The notes below the pieces were generated by a model. That model saw only the letters and a program-made list of their open reading frames with translations. It was not told the origin of the DNA and did no database searches. DNA of 64,000 bases from Dinochytrium kinnereticum. Its lineage: Eukaryota > Chytridiomycota > Chytridiomycetes > Chytridiales > Chytridiaceae. Location of the stretch: NCBI GenBank assembly GCA_027604005.1, contig JADGJT010000013.1:1-64000 (forward strand), read 5' to 3'. Made by a program: the position numbers and the translations under genes. Below, piece by piece: positions 56,705 to 64,000 of the stretch. Positions within the stretch are counted from its first letter, which is position 1, and every line of letters begins with the position of its first letter.

Positions 56705-59510
56705 TCACCACATCACACCAGTTATTCTGAAAAGCTCCGCGTATCTTTTCCGAGTGTTAACGTAGTTGGTAAAGCAACAACTTACTCAAAGTATTTGGTT
56801 ACCAATCTGTATTGCCGTTGGGGAATGTTCATTGAGATCAGCGCATTTTGAACCTTCGCCAAGCCATGCCTCCGAATCAAAGAAAATAGGCCCCTTGCGA
56901 TTGGGCTCGGATACTAAAACAATTAATAAATAAAAAAGGAAGTGAAAAGAATACTGTATGCTCCGCAAAGGCGCGGTCCAGCGCGGTAACAAGTCGGACA
57001 ACGTAAGTAAGAGTGTCCTTAATATTTCCTTCCTTGGCTGCCATATCAAGAAGCTTTAAGAGGGACTTCGCTGAAAATTTTTGGTCAAGGCAGAGACGGT
57101 AAGCATTTTTCCCGTCTTCGGAATGCTCTAGGCGCACTGAAAGGTCACCATAGATCTCCCACTCTGCTCCAGTCTTCCTGTAGAGAAGGGCATTCGAGGA
57201 ATTAGGGGGGCCCCCAAAAGATGAGCGATATTGGGCAATTTCCTAGGCAATGTTAATTTAACGTAATTCGAGCGCAAGAACCTGTTTGAGTGCAGTGTAA
57301 AGTCGAAGATCATTATAAAGCACCATAAACAGGTTATCTAGCCATTTCTCACAAAGCCTCTTGTTTCGGAAAGAGAAAGAGACTGAAGTTCGCTTTGGGC
57401 GCGGATTCTACGTGAAACGATAAGTTTTTTCTCGTTGAAAGAGTATTGTACCGGAATACGGGTCGTCGTTCTATTCCCATCAATACTGTCAACCTGCTCG
57501 ACGGCAGCCTTCTTCATAATCTCATCGATACTAATACCTTTATTGGCGGTTGGAGATAATGCCTCTAACGATGTCACATTCATCTGACCCGTGATATCCT
57601 TCAACTCATCGGTATTCTCCTTAGTCTCAGATGTTGGAACGCCATCCAAAGCAATGGTATCGAAGCCGTCGTCGACTTTGTCTTCGGCCGATGAAGCCTC
57701 GATAATAACGTTTGGCTGCTCACTCAGGCCAATCAAATCATTATTTCCGGCCTCTTCTTCGCCAGGTTCAGCCTTGCTCTTTTCTTCAATTATCGCACGA
57801 TGAATCCTGTACTCCTCCTCCATGACGAAAACATTTGAACGAAATCGCAACAGCTCATCCCATCCGACCTTCGAAACGATTCTGATGAGAAGTGCATAAG
57901 CTTTAGAGAAAGTTCCACGCAAAGAGAGAGCAGGTAATCGTAATAGTTCAGGATGAATCTGAAAAAGGCTTAATAAGATCTTTAAACAGAAGAATAACCT
58001 CATTTTCTCGTGGATCATTTTCATCATAAATCGTTCCGCTACCCGCCGGCATTTTTTTGGGGTCTTCATCAGCTTTAAGAGTGGCAGGATCCGGCTTCAA
58101 GGGAAGATGAGTCCGAATTGGGGGCGGCATTCGCTGCGCGTCTTTTTCGCTGAAAAACGTAAGACATGCAGTAACTTATAATACAAACCAATATGTGAAC
58201 ATCGGGCAAGAATTCAAGGACAAAAGAGCCTATCGAGTTAGCATTGCCTAACATTAGCTTTGCATACTGATTCAAAATCACCAATTTCAATGTAGACATC
58301 GGTTAACTTTTCCCAAGTTGTATATTCTGAGGGTGCGTAAGTCACGGCTAATTTTGCGAGCTTTAGGGCCATGTCTAATTTCCGCTAAAAAAATATTTAA
58401 AGAAGGACAATACATATATTTACCTTTGCAACTAAAAAATCGATTTGCACTAAGAGGACACCATAAGAGAGCGGTTGTCGTTTCAGTGCAGTGAACAGAG
58501 TATCAACTGCCTTTATCTCCTCATCTATCCAAGCTTAGTAGTATCTAAACGATGAAAAACATACCGGTGCCAAGGTACGAGCGCGCAAGTACTGCCCCGA
58601 CTTCCGGATCCTTTTCAAAGAGAGGCTCGAAAAACTTAGCGGCCTCCTCCAATCTCCCACATTCACCAAAATATTTCATAATCCCGTTCGTTAAGTGATT
58701 ACTAAAGTAAGTTGCAACTTGAACTTCTGGATCGGTTCCAAGCTGCCAACCTACACAGGTTATTTCTGTTTAATAAAGCATTTGAGAACCTTTCCAGAAT
58801 TCTAAGCGAGCCATCTCCAAAAACCTCTTTTCCAACGCCAGCGTCGGAAGTGGATCCAACTTCCGCAAACCCAAAAGCGGCTGCCCGTCATTACCGTCGG
58901 GCTCATCATTATCGTCAAGAATCGACCTCAGGACACTTGAGACGGCTGTCTCCTGCCAGATTGCGTTGTTTGCAATGGGGTGCCTGCACAATACTTTAAT
59001 AATTAATCTCTCGAGAGGTAGCAGTACTTATCGCCGCGGAGATCAACAACGTAGCTCTCGACACCACCGGGAATTCGAACCTCAACACGAACATCAACCC
59101 TTGAGAATGCATTGAAACAACAGTAGGTCCCTGACTTAATTTTCCAAGGATTAGGAGTCTTTGGGTTAAAAGATCCCAACGAATAAGTCAATGAATTCAA
59201 ATATGCCGCGAGAGTCGCGGAAGAGCTAAGTTGTTAACATTATATAATGCCATTCTTGAACCTTGCGTCTGTCCCAAGGACAAAGTGATACGACCCGACC
59301 TGATCCATTTAGATAACCCTGATGGAGCAATCTTACATCTTTGTTTGGTGCCTTGGGATTCGACTTTTCAATATGACAAAGATCAGGCGGTCCCAATTCT
59401 CGAAAGGTTGCTGGATGGATGCGAGATCTAGTTAAATTGTCTGAAATTGCAAGTGATCTCTCTCACCGAGTGACTCCGTTCTAGCAACTAGGGCTTCCCC
59501 GACTTCGCTC
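56705..59510 (-). CDS. ChAP (Chs5-Arf1-binding) family protein, exomer cargo adaptor
   Basis: A many-exon gene with TPR-like helical repeats. Family blocks in order are ELGPPDLCH (about 59380-59355), YLNSLTYSLGSF and SGTYCCFNAFSRVDVRVEVRIPGGVESYVVDLRG (about 59200-59030), ALLTLNSFPMFTY (about 58250-58190), LPALSLRGTFSKAYALLIRIVSKVGWDELLRFRSNVFVMEEEYR (about 57930-57800), a variable acidic insert, and the C-terminal GLAKVQNALISMNIP and YFEYAELFRITG. In yeast Bch1, Bud7 and Chs6 form exomer with Chs5 at the trans-Golgi and export chitin synthase Chs3 and other cargo. Here the cargo is unknown. The N-terminal exons are uncertain: joining ...ARTESL to NLTRSRIHPATF needs either a 26-nt intron (about 59454-59479) or a frameshift. 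No start ATG was fixed. Confidence 0.82.
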
Positions 59511-59582
59511 TCAAAGAATTCCGGGATCCCTATTCAGAGTATTTCAGAGCCCGTAAGCTGGCGATCACAGAGTGCTTGCACG

Positions 59583-62081
<2,499 letters not shown>

Positions 62082-62305
62082 TGATTTTACTTTACTCTTC
62101 ATGCAACAACATAATAAAATCATTTCCATTTTCAAATGTTATTTGGATGGGACAAGTCTGGATGGCTGATTTCAAGCAAAAACCCCTTAGACGTCTCACG
62201 CTCAATGCATTAGAGTAACTTTATGTGTGAGATTGATGATGGTGCTATCATTCCAAAATTAATAAAGGGCGAATAAAGAAAATTGTTCTCAAAAAACTTT
62301 TCAGA

Positions 62306-63639
62306 ATGTGGGGGGTTTCTCTGATCGCGGCTCTGGCCGTATTCGTAGTCCAGACCAGTGCTGACACATTGAATGCCAAGATTGCTTCATTGGAGGCAAT
62401 GACTTTAAATAACCCTGCCTCCCCTATTACGTTGGACACTCGGAGCTTTAAACTGCTCACCGAAAAGCCAAGAAACTACTCGTCGTTTATTGTTCTGACC
62501 GCCATGGGAAGGGAATACAACTGCGAGCCATGCAGGTAATCATCTTTATAAGTCCCAAAATGACATTGTATCCTAGAGAATTTGCGTCTGAATTCGGCTT
62601 GGTTACCCAGGGATGGGCTAAGACACGTGAAGCAGGAAGATCCTACTTTGGTACACTGGATTTTAAGGATGGGCAGGAGGTCTTTCGATTGGTAAGCCTT
62701 TTCCTTATTCCAAACGGATGCATGCCACTACTTTGTCTAATTGATTTCTAGTTGCAAATTCAATCCGTTCCCTATGTCCTTCACTACCCGCCCAGTGAAG
62801 GGCCTCATTACAAGGTTATTGCGAAAGATTTTGAACTTTACGATTTAAACCGAAGGTAAACTGATATATGGACGGCTTTGAAAGAAGTTGACTTCGATGG
62901 ATTTGTAGAGGTCTAAAGGCTGAAGACCTTGCTCAATGGATTGAGAACGTTTCACGAGTGCAGGTAAGCACTGAGGAATATTTTTTAAGATTAATTAATG
63001 CATTGAATCAGATTAAAGTTTCCAGACCAGTGGACTACTCAGTTTACTTGGTTTATGCCGCTGGGACTATCAGTACCCTCATAATTTTGAGCCTTATTTC
63101 CAGCAGCCTTATCGAAATTTTGCAGCATAAGCGCTTATGGATTTCAATTTCTTTGGTGGGAAACACTGGACCATTCGTGAGACCATCACTTACGATTTAT
63201 AGGGCTGTATACTCCTCTTCTGCTCCGGTTTCATGTGGAACCAGATTCGGGGTGCCCCGTATACTGGAGTGAGAGATGGAAAGCAACAACTTATTGCAGG
63301 TGGTTTCCAGTCACAGTATGTGATTGAAAGCCAAATTGCCGGCGTTCTTTGTAAGTTTCACATGACAGGAGATATTCGTTTAATTTCCCTTTTTTTTTCA
63401 TTAGACGCCCTGTGCGCACTTTTTATTGTCGTTTTGGTTTCAATGGTACCGCAAATTTCCGATTCTGGTTTCCGGAAGGTCTCGGTTTATTTCGGTGTCA
63501 TCGGTTTCCTCCTGACTTACTCAGTGATTTTGAGAATGTTTAAGATCAAGAACGGCGGTTACCCCTTCACCTTAGTAAGCTTATGTTTTAAAGTAATGAG
63601 TTTGCTAACATTGTCAATGCGTTTAAATAGATGTTATGA
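62306..63639 (+). CDS. OST3: Oligosaccharyltransferase OST3/OST6 (MAGT1/TUSC3) subunit
   Basis: ATG 62306 opens a cleavable signal peptide (MWGVSLIAALAVFVVQTSA). A lumenal thioredoxin-like domain carries the redox motif CEPC at 62522-62533, joined over an intron to REFASEF, followed by the TLDFKDGQEVFRLLQIQSVPYV and DLAQWIENVS blocks. Four membrane segments follow (about 63030-63100, 63190-63240, 63400-63460, 63480-63540), including GFMWNQIRGAPYTG, and the chain ends YPFTLML. OST3/6 subunits form mixed disulfides with nascent proteins to assist N-glycosylation by the OST complex in the ER. Seven or eight exons; borders were read by eye. The stop is only 8 bp from the stop of the gene on the opposite strand. 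Confidence 0.88.
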
Positions 63640-63647
63640 TCGCTATA

Positions 63648-64000
63648 TTATGCATGTCCTCCAACGGAATTCAATAAATTGAGAACCCCAAAACATATCT
63701 CGAGCATGTCCTCCATATTGTCTTTTAATTTTACCAGCTGTGGTACGGGCGATTCTAAGAAGACTTCGTCGACGATTTCCACAGGCCTTCCCTTGTAAGT
63801 GCTGATCGAACAGTAGTTAGCGAGTTAAAACGAGCAAACAATACTCTATCTTGATTGTGCGCAATTTAGAAAGGAGCTTGCTTTGTATTTGCAAAGGGAG
63901 AGCATGTTGATGGAAACTTAAAGCATAGACCGATGTGATTAGCGACGTTTGGGATAGGTAGAACTCTATCACAAGGTCCTCAGGCAGTTCAGGTTGAAAT
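63648..64000 (-). CDS. 3' part of a possible Rogdi/Rav2-like gene (runs off the window)
   Basis: Two exons are visible on the minus strand: one entering from the window edge to about 63835, with PELPEDLVIEFYLSQTSLI and SVYALSFHQ, and one from about 63795 with GRPVEIVDEVFLESPVPQL and a final EICFGVLNLL helix, stop at 63648-63650. The beta-rich DLVIEFYLSQTSLITSVYAL followed by a short helix, and the EIVDEVFLESP block, recall the Rogdi leucine-zipper family (Rav2 in the RAVE/rabconnectin complex that assembles V-ATPase). The match is from memory and only the C-terminal part is present, so the name is tentative. Confidence 0.45.

Noticed and set aside
59231..59431. Plus-strand 66-codon frame with protein-like composition
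   Set aside because: It is antisense to the conserved ELGPPDLCH region of the ChAP gene.

Overview
The window looks like nuclear DNA of an early-diverging zoosporic (chytrid-like) fungus. Almost every gene carries several short GT-AG introns (about 50-100 nt) and genes are tightly packed on both strands. Fungal hallmarks (two class I-type chitin synthases, a Whi2-like BTB protein, a ChAP/exomer protein) sit beside proteins that Dikarya usually lack or have changed: a 12-TM animal-type adenylyl cyclase and a MATH-BTB protein. No prokaryotic, viral, transposon, CRISPR, rRNA or tRNA feature was recognised.

Layout. 1-11.4 kb: a Ser/Thr/Pro-rich single-pass membrane protein (+), a Whi2-like BTB protein (-), a MATH-BTB protein (+) and a GCK-III/Ste20-family kinase (+). 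11.7-16.1 kb: a two-bundle, two-catalytic-domain adenylyl cyclase (-). 17.0-24.2 kb: two tandem chitin synthases (+) with all seven introns at matching positions. 24.6-33.2 kb: Bro1/ALIX (-), a decayed duplicate of the RIC8 3' end, tubulin cofactor C (+), then intact RIC8 (-). 33.5-42.2 kb: an ADCK2-like UbiB-family protein (+), a 2-kb spacer, a three-finger C2H2 factor (+) and NOP56 (+). 42.3-49.2 kb: a 1,467-residue protein joining a membrane anchor, an SMP lipid-transfer domain, a START-like domain and two GOLD-like domains (+), then CDC7 (+). 49.4-56.7 kb: an ER J-protein (-), long-form tRNase Z with an RGG tail (+), TAM41 (-) and a membrane-anchored methyltransferase (+). 56.7-64.0 kb: a ChAP protein (-), YME1-type i-AAA protease (+), OST3/6 (+) and the 3' part of a possible Rogdi/Rav2 gene (-).

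Themes. Two chitin synthases and a ChAP (exomer cargo adaptor for chitin synthase in yeast) bear on wall growth. RIC8 (a G-alpha chaperone/GEF) and the adenylyl cyclase are parts of G-protein/cAMP signalling. TAM41, YME1 and the ADCK2-like protein act in mitochondrial lipid and quinone homeostasis, and the SMP-START-GOLD protein is a candidate contact-site lipid carrier. The two most notable observations are that protein and an adenylyl cyclase whose catalytic residues are distributed in reverse order (base-binding and transition-state residues on the first cyclase domain, both metal-binding aspartates on the second). Intron borders were read by eye from splice signals and frame continuity, so terminal exons of several genes are approximate.
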